A stretch of DNA of 64,000 nt from JAGTVB01 sp049282355 (lineage in GTDB: Bacteria > Pseudomonadota > Gammaproteobacteria > HK1): assembly GCA_049282355.1 (NCBI GenBank), contig JBAPTW010000444.1, positions 5,961 through 69,960 on the forward strand. The letters run 5' to 3'. Of this stretch, positions 53,799 to 63,165 are shown one piece after another. A program made the position numbers and the translations under genes. The stretch's first letter is position 1, and every line of letters starts with the position of its first letter. The notes under the pieces were generated by a model that saw only the letters and a list, made by a program, of their open reading frames with translations, had not been told where the DNA came from and did not search any database.

Positions 53799-55199
53799 AT
53801 GAAACTGCTCCGTTACCGAACCCTAATCTTTTTAGTCGTGCTCCTGCAGTTAAGTGCCATTGGCCCGGCAGTGGCACAAGATTCTCCATTGTCAGGCGCT
53901 GACCAAGCAATGCAGAAAGAACAAGCACCAGAAAACTTGGTGCCCATCGAGACAAATCCGGAACCAGATGAGGCAATCGCACAGCGGCTAAGGGAAGTAC
54001 TCGCTAATCTCAAAGGCCTTGAAGAGGTGAAAGTCGAAGTGGATGCGGGTGTGGTGCGACTTTCTGGAGAGGCGTTATCTTCTGAAAGTCGTCGTCAGGC
54101 TGAGGAACTCGCTCAGCGTGTCGAAGGTGTCGTTACAGTAGAAAACGCCATTACCGAAGAAAGAAATATTGAACGCAGGCTCAGACCGGCGATAGAGAAG
54201 CTGCGTAATCGTATCCTTAGCCTGATCACCTATCTACCAATTCTCGTCATTGCTGGCCTCATCATGCTACTTTTTTGGTTCGTCGCCAAGCTTATCGGAG
54301 CATGGGCTGCTCTGTTCGAAAAACTCTCTCCAAATCAATTTTTGCGTGATTTACTGCGCCAAGCTGTCCGCGGTTTGCTGTTGCTGATTGGTCTACTCGT
54401 CGCTCTCGATTTCCTCGGGGCTACGGCTATAGTCGGGACTGTTCTTGGTGCTGCCGGACTCATTGGATTGGCTGTGAGCTTCGCTTTTCGAGACACCATC
54501 GAGAATTACATTGCCAGCATTCTGCTTAGCCTACGCCAACCCTTCGCACCCAATGATCATGTGGTGATCGAGGGCCATGAAGGGCGAGTAGTGCGACTCA
54601 CCTCCAGGGCGACTATCTTACTCACACTCAATGGCAATCACGTCCGTATACCAAATGCGAAGGTATTCCAGGGCATTGTCATTAATTATACTCGTAATCC
54701 AAATCGTCGATTCGAATTTCTTGTTAGAATAAACGCTGTAGCAAATCTCAACACTGCTCAAGCCGTTACTGTGAGGGCGTTAGACGGAATGAGTGAAATC
54801 CTGTCCAATCCTGCACCTCAATGTAGTATAGAAGAACTTGGCGATTGGAACGTTACACTCAATATGAACGGCTGGGTCGATCAGCGCCGCAACGATTTCC
54901 TCAAAGTAAGAAGCGAAGCACTTCGTCGTGTGAAGCAGACTCTTGACGATGCCGGCATAGGAATGCCCGAGCCTATCTATCGGCTTCACCTAAAACAATC
55001 AGAGACTGCAGTCGAGCATCACACCGACATCGCTCTAAGCAAAAACAAGCAAGCCAAAGTCGCCGGAATGCAGCCCTCCTCATCCGAGGAAGCCCAGGTC
55101 GATTTGTCTCCTGACACCCACCTTGCTGGCGTCGTTCACGCAGAACGGGCAGTAGCCAAAGACAAAGATCTGTTGAATTCGCAAGCCCCATTGGAGTGA
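53799..55199 (+). CDS. BON-domain MscS-type mechanosensitive channel
   Basis: About 466 residues from ATG 53799. A signal peptide (LLRYRTLIFLVVLLQLSAIG in part, ending AVAQD) is followed by a BON domain (about 55-125: REVLANLKGLEEVKVEV and GVVRLSGEALSSESRRQAEEL in parts). Three membrane helices lead to the MscS pore and beta domain (GLIGLAVSFAFRDTIENYIAS in part, FAPNDHVVIEGHEGRV, IPNAKVFQGIVINYTRNPNRR). The C-terminal 45 residues are polar. BON domains bind phospholipid, so this one probably reads the periplasmic face of the membrane. The ribosome-binding site is weak. Confidence 0.9.
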   Translation: MKLLRYRTLIFLVVLLQLSAIGPAVAQDSPLSGADQAMQKEQAPENLVPIETNPEPDEAIAQRLREVLANLKGLEEVKVEVDAGVVRLSGEALSSESRRQAEELAQRVEGVVTVENAITEERNIERRLRPAIEKLRNRILSLITYLPILVIAGLIMLLFWFVAKLIGAWAALFEKLSPNQFLRDLLRQAVRGLLLLIGLLVALDFLGATAIVGTVLGAAGLIGLAVSFAFRDTIENYIASILLSLRQPFAPNDHVVIEGHEGRVVRLTSRATILLTLNGNHVRIPNAKVFQGIVINYTRNPNRRFEFLVRINAVANLNTAQAVTVRALDGMSEILSNPAPQCSIEELGDWNVTLNMNGWVDQRRNDFLKVRSEALRRVKQTLDDAGIGMPEPIYRLHLKQSETAVEHHTDIALSKNKQAKVAGMQPSSSEEAQVDLSPDTHLAGVVHAERAVAKDKDLLNSQAPLE

Positions 55200-55606
55200 A
55201 GGTTTGATTACTTTATAACTTTCTCCGTAGCACCCTAGCGAACAGCGAGGCCTCTAGAAGCTTTCTCTGGGCAACATCAGCGAAGTACACGGTCCTCGGT
55301 GTTCGGAAACGGGCGCGCACTTTGTGCATGCTTTTCGTAATACAAATCAGTGCACGATCCTATGCTCATCGGCTTTGTTCCTCCTGATAAATCCTCGATC
55401 ACAGCAAACTTGGTATAAAATGTGGTTAACTTATTTTGGTTTACAACGTTTCATTAAAGCCGCAAGAGAATCGCCTTCTAGAGTAGTGAGGGCAGGGTAG
55501 AAGCGATAGCGCCAACCAGGCTATTGTAGTGCTGCACCATCGAATGCTTGATTTGAAGGCTTATCAGTAACTTGGAATACGCTACACTAAGTTGGAGGAA
55601 ATAAAG
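55200..55606. other. Intergenic region before the DUF1328 gene
   Basis: No gene or clear repeat. AT-rich stretches near 55400-55450 and the GGAGGAA ribosome-binding site at its end suggest that the promoter of the small membrane gene lies here. Confidence 0.4.
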
Positions 55607-55771
55607 ATGTTTCGCTGGGCAATTATATTTTTGGTTGTCGCAATCATCGCGGCATTGTTTGGTTTTTCCGGCGTAGCGGGTACGGCAACCAACATCGCTT
55701 GGATCTTGTTCGTGGTCGGATTAGTCATCGCCATTATTTTCTTTATCATGGGAAGGCGACCCTCCGTCTGA
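55607..55771 (+). CDS. DUF1328 family small membrane protein
   Basis: A 54-residue protein with two hydrophobic helices: MFRWAIIFLVVAIIAALFGF, then the loop SGVAGTATNIAWILFVVG and an end at FFIMGRRPSV. This is the DUF1328 (YtjA) family. TTGGAGGAA precedes the ATG with good spacing. These proteins are commonly found with stress genes; the role is unknown. Confidence 0.92.
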   Translation: MFRWAIIFLVVAIIAALFGFSGVAGTATNIAWILFVVGLVIAIIFFIMGRRPSV

Positions 55772-56172
55772 CTGATAAACCACCGCATACGTCCACACAG
55801 CGCGTAATCCTTGCTTATTCCACCCAGGAGTGTGCGATGAGGCAAAACTAAGACTTAGAGCAGTGTCGGCCGCCGGTAGGCGGCTGACCGCATTAGAAAT
55901 TTTTCTAAGGCTTGTAAATATTACACCGGAGTTGACAGGACTTGAGTGAGGTCTGGCGCTAAGCCAGTATTCCAGTCTGCTAGGGGGTTTAAAAGATGAA
56001 GAGAAGTCCCGGCGGGTATCATTGCGGCTTTTAGAAGGTGTTTCAAAAGCATCGGGCTTCTCTTAGCGGTGTCGCGCGATAGCTCGAAGTGCGCGTGTAT
56101 TCCCATGGACACTTCGGTCGCTTGCCACCGTGCGCCTTGCGACTCGGACGCTCACGACATTTCTCGCATAAC
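55772..56172. other. Intergenic region after the DUF1328 gene
   Basis: No gene seen. AGAAGGTGTTTCAAAAGC near 56034 resembles the terminal repeat of the 40.3 kb element (AGAAGCTGTTTTAAAA) but no partner end is nearby. Confidence 0.35.
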
Positions 56173-57078
56173 CTATGAGCGTGACTCGGTCGCCAAACCC
56201 GGCCCACCCATGGGCGGAACAAATACCGTTAGCGCTCTTGGTTTTACAATGAAGTTGGCGGGCGTTCTGACGGTCACTTCGCCATCGGTATTGATTGGCA
56301 TAGGCCGATGCGTGAGAACTTCGAACTGTTGGCCACGCCGGTGTTGAACGCCTTGCCACAAGTCGTGCCGGCCACTGCGCAACAGCGGACTGATCGCGAT
56401 GAAACGCCACAGGCTCTGCGGCTCAAGACTGTAAAAATCTAGTTGCTGATCATCAATAGAGGCGTTGGCAGCAATCGTCATCCCACCGCCGTAGAAGCGA
56501 CCATTGCCAACCGCTATTTGCACCGTGTGAAATATCTCGGAGTGACCTCCGATGTTCAGGCGTACCTCGAAAGCACGCATCTTCTTAAAGACATTAAAAA
56601 AAGTTATCGCATAGCCGAGGATACCCCAGCGTCGCTTTACATCTCCTGTAAGGCGGCGGCTAATCCGCACACTGAGTCCGACACTGGCAACATTGAAAAA
56701 ATGCTTTTCATTAACACAGCCGAGATCAATGGCGTAATGCCGTCCGTTCACGATGATCCTACAGGCTTCGACGACACTGTCCGGGATCCCAAGGGTACGC
56801 GCCAGATCGTTGGCTGTCCCCAGCGGCAAGATACCCACGGGACGCCCGACCTCGATGAGCGCTTCCAAAGCGCGGCTGAGTGTTCCATCACCCCCACCGA
56901 TGATCACGAGATCGGCCCACGGGCCGACACGCTGGATGACTGCCGAGATGTCTTGCGGTTTATGGACCAGGCGGGTTGTGACACTCATCCCATGTTGTTC
57001 GAGCAGCTTAATGCCGGCAGTCAGGTCAAGACGACCCTTTCGGGCTTTGCTGTTGGCTATCAGAAGAGCGCGTTGCAT
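56173..57078 (-). CDS. Diacylglycerol/lipid kinase family protein (YegS-like)
   Basis: A 301-residue protein of the DAGK catalytic family. ALLIANSKARKG opens the fold, VIIGGGDGTLSRALEALI is the nucleotide site, and VGILPLGTANDLARTLGIP is the second signature. The C-terminal beta domain includes GNGRFYGGGMTIAANASIDD and the substrate-end TDGE. Such enzymes phosphorylate diacylglycerol, phosphatidylglycerol or related lipids; the substrate is unknown here. It lies 92 bases downstream of the exchanger on the same strand. Confidence 0.93.
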   Translation of the reverse strand: MQRALLIANSKARKGRLDLTAGIKLLEQHGMSVTTRLVHKPQDISAVIQRVGPWADLVIIGGGDGTLSRALEALIEVGRPVGILPLGTANDLARTLGIPDSVVEACRIIVNGRHYAIDLGCVNEKHFFNVASVGLSVRISRRLTGDVKRRWGILGYAITFFNVFKKMRAFEVRLNIGGHSEIFHTVQIAVGNGRFYGGGMTIAANASIDDQQLDFYSLEPQSLWRFIAISPLLRSGRHDLWQGVQHRRGQQFEVLTHRPMPINTDGEVTVRTPANFIVKPRALTVFVPPMGGPGLATESRS

Positions 57079-57170
57079 CGTTGTGACGGGTTATGTCGCT
57101 GACCACTTGTTATCGGATCATAGAGTCTTTTTAGCTCGTCAGAGGCCGTGCGTGCGCGGCCTCTGACACA

Positions 57171-58217
57171 CTAACCCCCAATCGCGAGCAACCCGATGCC
57201 ACCGCCGTAGATTAAGATCACCAAGAAACTTTCGAACCCGATGTTGGCAATACCACTCTTTTCACGGCGTAGCAAGCCCAGCAGCAATATCCCCGTCAGC
57301 AGAATCGTCAGCGCGATAATAAAGATTTGGCGATTGCTGATGGCGTGGTAGATTGATCCCTCGCGGTAAGCGATGTCGGCAAACGAGATGAATAAGACAT
57401 CAAAACAGTTGCCACCGATGATGCTACCTACCGCCAGCGTTAGCGCCCCCTGTCGCACGGCGGAGATGCTCGTCACCAATTCGGGTAGCGAGGTCGCGAC
57501 GGCGGTGAAAAGGGCCCCGACCACAGTTTCGGATATACCCGTACGTCCTATGATGATAATCCCGGTTTGCGCCACCACATAGCCGCAAACGGCGACGATC
57601 GCTGCCAGCCCGATGAAGCCTGACCACAGACCCACAGCGTTCCCGTGGCTGGATGTTTCCTGCGGAGTATCTACCCGCGTTGCATCCGTGTTTCGCGGCG
57701 TCCATAGTGGTTCGGATCTGGCCTTTGACACCAGACGTATCCCGAAGCCATAGGCGGCAAGCAACATCGCCGATGCAGGATGTATTCCGAACACACTAAC
57801 GTTGGGGCCGGACATTGCCAATAAAGGAATGGCCAGTAAGGTGGCTAACAGGGCGCTCTGTAATAGGTTCTCAATGGAGGCGGCTGCATGCTCCAGATTC
57901 ACGCGATGGTAGGTCATATCCGCGATAGCTAGAAATGCGGTCTGGGCCGCAATACCGCCCACTGCGTTGCTGACTGCCAGCTCTGCATAACCGTTGCTCG
58001 CCGCTGTCATGGAGGTGACGATGCCGGAGAGCGAAGTGGTTCCGCCCAAAAGCACGGCCCCGAACAACGCTTCGCCGAATCCTGTCACATCGGCCAAGCG
58101 GTCTGCTAGGCGTGTCAAGCGAATACCTGCAAGAGCGATAATCAACGCGGTGGCGAGAAAGAGCGCGATAACCGCGAACAGCGGCCAGTGCGATAAAATA
58201 GATCCACCTCCCGTCAT
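57171..58217 (-). CDS. Sodium/calcium exchanger family protein
   Basis: A 348-residue membrane protein with about ten helices and the two alpha repeats of the Ca2+:cation antiporter superfamily. The first reads GEALFGAVLLGGTTSLSG and the second SETVVGALFTAVATSLPELV with GSIIGGNCFDVLF. The first repeat has Gly-Thr-Thr-Ser-Leu-Ser in place of the usual ATSLPE, lacking the acidic ion ligand, so ion preference may differ from typical Ca2+ exchangers. It precedes the lipid kinase gene. Confidence 0.85.
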   Translation of the reverse strand: MTGGGSILSHWPLFAVIALFLATALIIALAGIRLTRLADRLADVTGFGEALFGAVLLGGTTSLSGIVTSMTAASNGYAELAVSNAVGGIAAQTAFLAIADMTYHRVNLEHAAASIENLLQSALLATLLAIPLLAMSGPNVSVFGIHPASAMLLAAYGFGIRLVSKARSEPLWTPRNTDATRVDTPQETSSHGNAVGLWSGFIGLAAIVAVCGYVVAQTGIIIIGRTGISETVVGALFTAVATSLPELVTSISAVRQGALTLAVGSIIGGNCFDVLFISFADIAYREGSIYHAISNRQIFIIALTILLTGILLLGLLRREKSGIANIGFESFLVILIYGGGIGLLAIGG

Positions 58218-58746
58218 CGAACGAGAGGCGCCAACTTCAGCGCGGCGATGACAAGTCTGGCAGTTTTTACAACTTGAGCAAATCTTACAGACTTCATGCT
58301 AGTGACCGTGGAGTTCCTCGCTGCCCGTTGTTGAGAGGCAATTTTCTCATCCTGTGCCTGGCTTGCGAGCTGACCTGAGCCGCCCATTATAGGGTGACTA
58401 CTTTCGACCCTTACGCTAGGACGTCATACGCCATCGGATGTTATGAAATCTCCTGTGCGTCGATCGCAACAGCTATGCCTGACCAGAGCAGCCTACGTTA
58501 CAGAGCCCCACTGATTAGGACAGTGTTTACGCTATAACTGTTTGAAATAGAAAATATATTTATAAACAAGAGGGGTCTTACATCAGCTCGCTTAAGGGCG
58601 CGAACAATCACTTGTGGTATTCTATCGAAGTGAATGTTCATAAAGGATTTGGACTGACGCACTAGACAAGGCCCGCAGCTTTTTGCCACTTCAACCCAGG
58701 ATCAGGTCGTTGGCAGGCTGGGTGGGCGGCCAAGGGGAAAGCCACG
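58218..58746. other. Intergenic region between divergent exchanger and NtrC-type gene
   Basis: No supported gene on either strand; one short minus-strand frame at 58498-58689 lacks any family resemblance. It should contain both divergent promoters. Confidence 0.4.
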
Positions 58747-60096
58747 ATGTTGACCGCCCTTGTTGTCGATGACGACCCAGGGTTTGCCTCGGCACTGGAG
58801 GACTTCATTCAAGCTGAAGGACTGTCGGTGACAACCGTCTCGACCTTAGAGGCGGCGCGGAGAACAGTTCGTCATACCCTGCTCGATATCCTGTTTGTCG
58901 ATCTCTTGCTTCCGGACGGAAGCGGCCTGGATCTCATCAACGGCGTTGATTGCGATCGTACCAAGATCATCATCATTACGGCGCATCCAAGCATCGATTC
59001 TGCCGTCGAATCGTTACGAGCACGTGTCTTCGATTTCCTCATCAAGCCCCTCGATATTCAGCGTCTACAGGAATGCCTGTGCTCGCTCAAGAGCGTCCTT
59101 CATGAGCATCGGCTTGGCACGAGATGGACGTTGCCGCCTGAGGAACCCGAGACGCGAGCGAACCAGTTCATGGTGGGAGAATCCCCTGCTATGCAAAAGG
59201 TCTATGATGTCATGCACAAGGTGGCAGCAACAGACATTACCGTCTTTTTGCAGGGCGAAAGTGGGACAGGCAAGGAGCTCGCAGCTCAAGCTATTCATAA
59301 GCTCAGCTCAAGACCCACTGGACCGTTTCTCGCTGTTAACTGCGGCGCCATATCGGCAACGCTAATTGGCAGCGAGCTATTCGGGCACGAGCGCGGAAGC
59401 TTTACCGGTGCCAACCGCCAACACAAAGGCTTCTTCGAAAGGGCGACCAGTGGCACATTGTTCTTGGACGAGATCACCGAAATGCCCCTGGAACTTCAGG
59501 TTCAGCTCCTGCGTGTTCTCGAGACGGGAAAGCTCCTTCGCGTGGGTGGTGATCGGGAGATTCCCGTCGATGTCCGTCTCATTGCAGCGACTAACCGCGA
59601 TCCAGAAGAGGCCCTCATCCAGGGAAAGTTGCGCGAAGATCTATTCTATCGTTTAAACGTCTTTCCGATTCGCCTTCCTCCGTTGCGTGAGCGGGGTGGA
59701 GATATTACCTTCCTTGCCAACTATTTCCTTCATCTGCTCAACCAGCAACAGGGCGCGCAAAAGCGCTTCACCGCGGCAGCCATTCGAAAGCTAGCGCTTT
59801 ATTCATGGCCGGGCAACGTAAGGGAACTTAGGAATGCAGTACAGCGGGCTTTCATCTTGGCCCATCATGACAGTCAGATTGATATCATACATGTTGCAGA
59901 TCCGCTTGAGCCAAAGCCTTCCTCCAATAGCGATCCCATGCGACTTAGCGTCGGAATGCCCATTGGCGAAGCAGAGCGACGACTGATACTGGCTACACTT
60001 GCGCATTTTGAAGGTAACAAACCGTCGACGGCTGAGACTCTAGGGATCAGTTTGAAAACTCTCTACAACCGTTTGAAGCAGTATCAGGAAGACTAA
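58747..60096 (+). CDS. NtrC-family sigma-54-dependent response regulator
   Basis: A 449-residue activator. The receiver domain has the acceptor D52 (LFVDLLLPDGSG) and the Lys of FLIKPLD. The AAA+ domain (about 143-375) has Walker A GESGTGKE (170-177), Walker B LFLDE (238-242), the sensor regions and the sigma-54 contact loop as GSFTGA (217-222), with Ser where GAFTGA has Ala. A Fis-type HTH ends the protein (KPSTAETLGISLKTLYNRLKQY in part). GGGG/AAAG precedes the ATG. The histidine kinase 365 bases downstream is the likely partner. Target promoters unknown. Confidence 0.94.
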   Translation: MLTALVVDDDPGFASALEDFIQAEGLSVTTVSTLEAARRTVRHTLLDILFVDLLLPDGSGLDLINGVDCDRTKIIIITAHPSIDSAVESLRARVFDFLIKPLDIQRLQECLCSLKSVLHEHRLGTRWTLPPEEPETRANQFMVGESPAMQKVYDVMHKVAATDITVFLQGESGTGKELAAQAIHKLSSRPTGPFLAVNCGAISATLIGSELFGHERGSFTGANRQHKGFFERATSGTLFLDEITEMPLELQVQLLRVLETGKLLRVGGDREIPVDVRLIAATNRDPEEALIQGKLREDLFYRLNVFPIRLPPLRERGGDITFLANYFLHLLNQQQGAQKRFTAAAIRKLALYSWPGNVRELRNAVQRAFILAHHDSQIDIIHVADPLEPKPSSNSDPMRLSVGMPIGEAERRLILATLAHFEGNKPSTAETLGISLKTLYNRLKQYQED

Positions 60097-60461
60097 AGGA
60101 AGATTTCTAAGAACCCAAATAACATTAAAGCAAAACCATCTGCATTCAACACCCTTAGTACAGCACACCGCAGCGCTTAGCCACTATAAATCTTCCCACA
60201 AGTTTCATCGGCTCTTCGCGAGGTTCGGCAATGAGCCGCATGGAACATAACATGCACATCCTTAGACACAAGATTTCCTTTCTCAGTGACCGAGGTGATT
60301 AGAGCCTCATATATGAATGATGTCAGTCACCGCATGTCATGCGAAGTTGCCCGCCGTCGTTAAACAGTTTTTTGTGGCTTTTATTTATGGTTGTCTTAAT
60401 CAATGAGCGTTGAGCGAACGAACGTTAACTATCAGCTGCGTTAAAGCAAGAGAAAGTTCCT
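60097..60461. other. Intergenic region between regulator and kinase genes
   Basis: No gene recognised and no clear sigma-54 -24/-12 element found by eye. The length suggests that the kinase has its own promoter. Confidence 0.35.
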
Positions 60462-62285
60462 ATGCCGCTGGCAGCAAGAAGTACGCTTTCTCTTCTAATC
60501 GTTTATCTGATAGCTTTCAGCGGGCTTGCTATTTGGCTCCGAGCCGATTTGCATACCGCAGGGCAGGAAATCATGGAAGATACCGCCACCCTGCTTGGAG
60601 GACAAATTTCGGCGGTCCTTTATGAGTCTCTGGCGGACAAGCTGCTCGCTGGGGATCGGAACGAACTGAAGGCATTCGTTGACACGCTCGAGACCGCAGA
60701 GGAACGGTCCGCGGTAGTGGTGGCGATCGACGTGGTCGACGCCAAGGGCAAGGTCGTCACCAGCAGTGATGAATCACACATAGGTCAGGAGGCCGAAAAG
60801 CCCGAATGGTTGTTCGGCGATCAACGTGCACCGCGCCTGCAAAGCGCATTTACGCACCCCTTTGGTCACGGTATACATCGATTGCGGCTCCCACTTCAAC
60901 GCGCTGGGAAACTCCTCGGCTATCTACAAATGGAAATCCAGAACAAACCGATTGCAGAGCTCTACGATAGCGCTTACTCCAATCTTGCCATAACCTTGAT
61001 GGGTGGCCTGGTTATCATCGTGGGACTAGGTCTCTTGCTCCAGCTGCAGCTCAGCAGACTGAGTCGCGGGCTTACGAAGTTGGTAATGAGCTCGTTAGAG
61101 GGCTCTACCAGTAGCCCAGAGACATCGGACGACGAGTTCTCAGAATTACGGGCGGCAGCGATGCGGTTGGGCTCAGAAGTCAGGAGCACGCGTAGCAAAG
61201 CGGAGGCAGCGCACAAAGAGCTTGATACCCTTGCGAGTATCATGCGGGTGGGAGTTCTCTTGCTCGGCCCCGATGGAAAAGTAGAGTTTATCAGTGAAGC
61301 TGCCAAAGACCTTATGGGAAATGGCCGGCCAGAGGATCGAGAGCATAATCTTCAGACACTGTATCCGAGACTTGAAGAAGCGGTGGTCCACCTCAGGCAA
61401 CAAAACCTGGGGCTACATACACTGGAAATCGAGATGCCGATGCAAGGGGGAGTCCGCTGCCTACGCTTAGAGTTTTACCCCTCGGATATGCATGATTGGA
61501 AAGGCTGCCTGATTCTGATACGGGACCAAGGTATGCTCGAAGCACTGCAGAGCGACTTACGCGAGGCTACGCGTTTTCGCGGTATTTCGCGACTTTTTAT
61601 GGGCATAGCCCATGATCTGAGATCACCGCTGAACGCAATGGTCATTAACTTAGAAATGCTAAAAAGGACAATGCAAGAAAATGCATCGACGGATCCTGAG
61701 CGGCGGGAGCGGCGGGAGCGTTATATGGGAGTGCTCACCCAAGAGATCGTCAAGTTGAACCGCTTTCTTGGTTCCGTGCTGGATCTGACGTCGCCTCATG
61801 TGGAACATAAACACGACCTTGATTTGCGCGGACTTGTGAAAGGCTTGCAGACACTCATCGCACCGCAAGCCCAAAAACAAGGAGTGCTTCTGGATTTTCA
61901 GCTACCGTCCGTTCCGATCATGGTTCACGGTTACGAAAGTCAGTTACGACAGGCTATCTTGAACATCATCGTTAACGCGTTGGACGCTATGCCGAAAGAA
62001 GGCGTGCTGGAAGCACGCATAGCGACTGATGTTAACGACGGGTTAGCCACGCTCGCCTTGTGCGATACTGGACCGGGGATTCCGTCTTCAATTGCCGATC
62101 GCATTTTTGATATGCACTTCACCACGAAAAGCAGTGGCACAGGTATCGGTCTGTACGTGGCGCAAGTTGTGGTCGAGAAACACGGTGGACACATCCAGGT
62201 GGAATCCTCACTCGGTGAGGGAGCTTGTTTTCATCTACTCCTCCCTTTGGCAGGCCAGCGCAATGACACGGCGTCCAAACCATGA
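60462..62285 (+). CDS. Membrane sensor histidine kinase
   Basis: A 607-residue kinase. Helices near residues 7-26 and 174-195 enclose a periplasmic sensor domain of about 145 residues. A HAMP-like linker and PAS-like domain (about 250-360) follow. The H box is FMGIAHDLRSPLNAM with H384, the N box region is AILNIIVNALDAMP, and DTGPGIPSS and SSGTGIGLYVAQVVVEKHGG complete the HATPase domain. It is downstream of the NtrC-type regulator and probably its cognate kinase. Start at ATG 60462 is plausible; the ribosome-binding site is weak. Confidence 0.9.
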   Translation: MPLAARSTLSLLIVYLIAFSGLAIWLRADLHTAGQEIMEDTATLLGGQISAVLYESLADKLLAGDRNELKAFVDTLETAEERSAVVVAIDVVDAKGKVVTSSDESHIGQEAEKPEWLFGDQRAPRLQSAFTHPFGHGIHRLRLPLQRAGKLLGYLQMEIQNKPIAELYDSAYSNLAITLMGGLVIIVGLGLLLQLQLSRLSRGLTKLVMSSLEGSTSSPETSDDEFSELRAAAMRLGSEVRSTRSKAEAAHKELDTLASIMRVGVLLLGPDGKVEFISEAAKDLMGNGRPEDREHNLQTLYPRLEEAVVHLRQQNLGLHTLEIEMPMQGGVRCLRLEFYPSDMHDWKGCLILIRDQGMLEALQSDLREATRFRGISRLFMGIAHDLRSPLNAMVINLEMLKRTMQENASTDPERRERRERYMGVLTQEIVKLNRFLGSVLDLTSPHVEHKHDLDLRGLVKGLQTLIAPQAQKQGVLLDFQLPSVPIMVHGYESQLRQAILNIIVNALDAMPKEGVLEARIATDVNDGLATLALCDTGPGIPSSIADRIFDMHFTTKSSGTGIGLYVAQVVVEKHGGHIQVESSLGEGACFHLLLPLAGQRNDTASKP

Positions 62286-62339
62286 CTGGCTGAATTTCGA
62301 TAACGTCTTTAACGTCTTTGCTAAGGAGCAACATAAGAA

Positions 62340-63038
62340 ATGGTGCGTAAGACGGTACCCGGACAGGAGAGAACTTTGCCAACAGAGGGCAATGACGATT
62401 CTTTGTCGTTACCCAGCAGCCCGCACCCTGATAAAAAGAAACGGGTAACGCCTGAACAGCGCTGGCGCATGATTAAAGAAGCGGCCTATTACCGAGCTGA
62501 AAAGAGAGGATTTCTCGGCGACCACCTTGCAGATGATTGGGTTGCCGCGGAAGCGGAGATTGACGAACACTATGAAGTCGATCTCGCGCAGACGATGCGC
62601 GAAAGTGACGTCGGTAAACTCATCGAGCAACTTGTGAAAGCCTTCAGTGGTCGCCACGTTGGCGGCATCGATGTCGGCGAGATCCTCAAGGCGCAACGCG
62701 GGAATTTGGAAGCACTAGCACTCGCCAATCAGCAAGCCTTAGAAGGTGCAAACCTGTTGCTAATACGGCAGGCGGAGATTCTTCAGCGCGTCCTGCAGGA
62801 TGCTGCCGATTCAATCAATGTATTGGCGACGAGCAGTGGGACGGCGGATCTAATCAAGAAACAGGAAGCCATCTTACAGACCGCTCGAGAACGTGCTTTG
62901 TCTCAAATGCATGACATCGCAAAGATAGTCGCCGATAGCCAGGAGCGGGCACTGAGCAGCGTCAGACAACGCCTACAGGAGGAGATTGACGCGATCGCCG
63001 ACCGGCTGGCAAGAATAAACCGTAACAAGCCGTCTTAG
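62340..63038 (+). CDS. DUF2934 protein with phasin-like helical domain
   Basis: A 232-residue protein. Residues about 40-75 (RWRMIKEAAYYRAEKRGF, then DDWVAAEAEIDE) match the DUF2934 motif. The rest is long amphipathic helix (QRGNLEALALANQQALEGANLLL, in part; RALSQMHDIAKIVADSQERAL, in part), similar to phasins that coat polyhydroxyalkanoate granules. AAGGAG lies 11 bases before the ATG. It follows the kinase by 54 bases and is followed by a strong terminator at 63072, so it ends the operon. No PHA synthase gene is in the window. Confidence 0.75.
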   Translation: MVRKTVPGQERTLPTEGNDDSLSLPSSPHPDKKKRVTPEQRWRMIKEAAYYRAEKRGFLGDHLADDWVAAEAEIDEHYEVDLAQTMRESDVGKLIEQLVKAFSGRHVGGIDVGEILKAQRGNLEALALANQQALEGANLLLIRQAEILQRVLQDAADSINVLATSSGTADLIKKQEAILQTARERALSQMHDIAKIVADSQERALSSVRQRLQEEIDAIADRLARINRNKPS

Positions 63039-63071
63039 AGGCTTTATAAGGCTGCTTTTACCGAGAAAAGA

Positions 63072-63102
63072 AAAAACCGGGGCATTAATGCCCCGGTTTT
63101 TG
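63072..63102 (+). terminator. Intrinsic terminator
   Basis: AAAAACCGGGGCAT-TA-ATGCCCCGGTTTTT forms a GC-rich stem with a T-tract on one side and an A-tract on the other. It ends transcription of the DUF2934 gene and, being symmetrical, could also serve the convergent PRC-barrel gene. Confidence 0.92.
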
Positions 63103-63165
63103 GAACGTAAAGAAGTCGAATTTATAACTGGACTTGCCATCCATCGCTGAAATCGATACTGCTGA

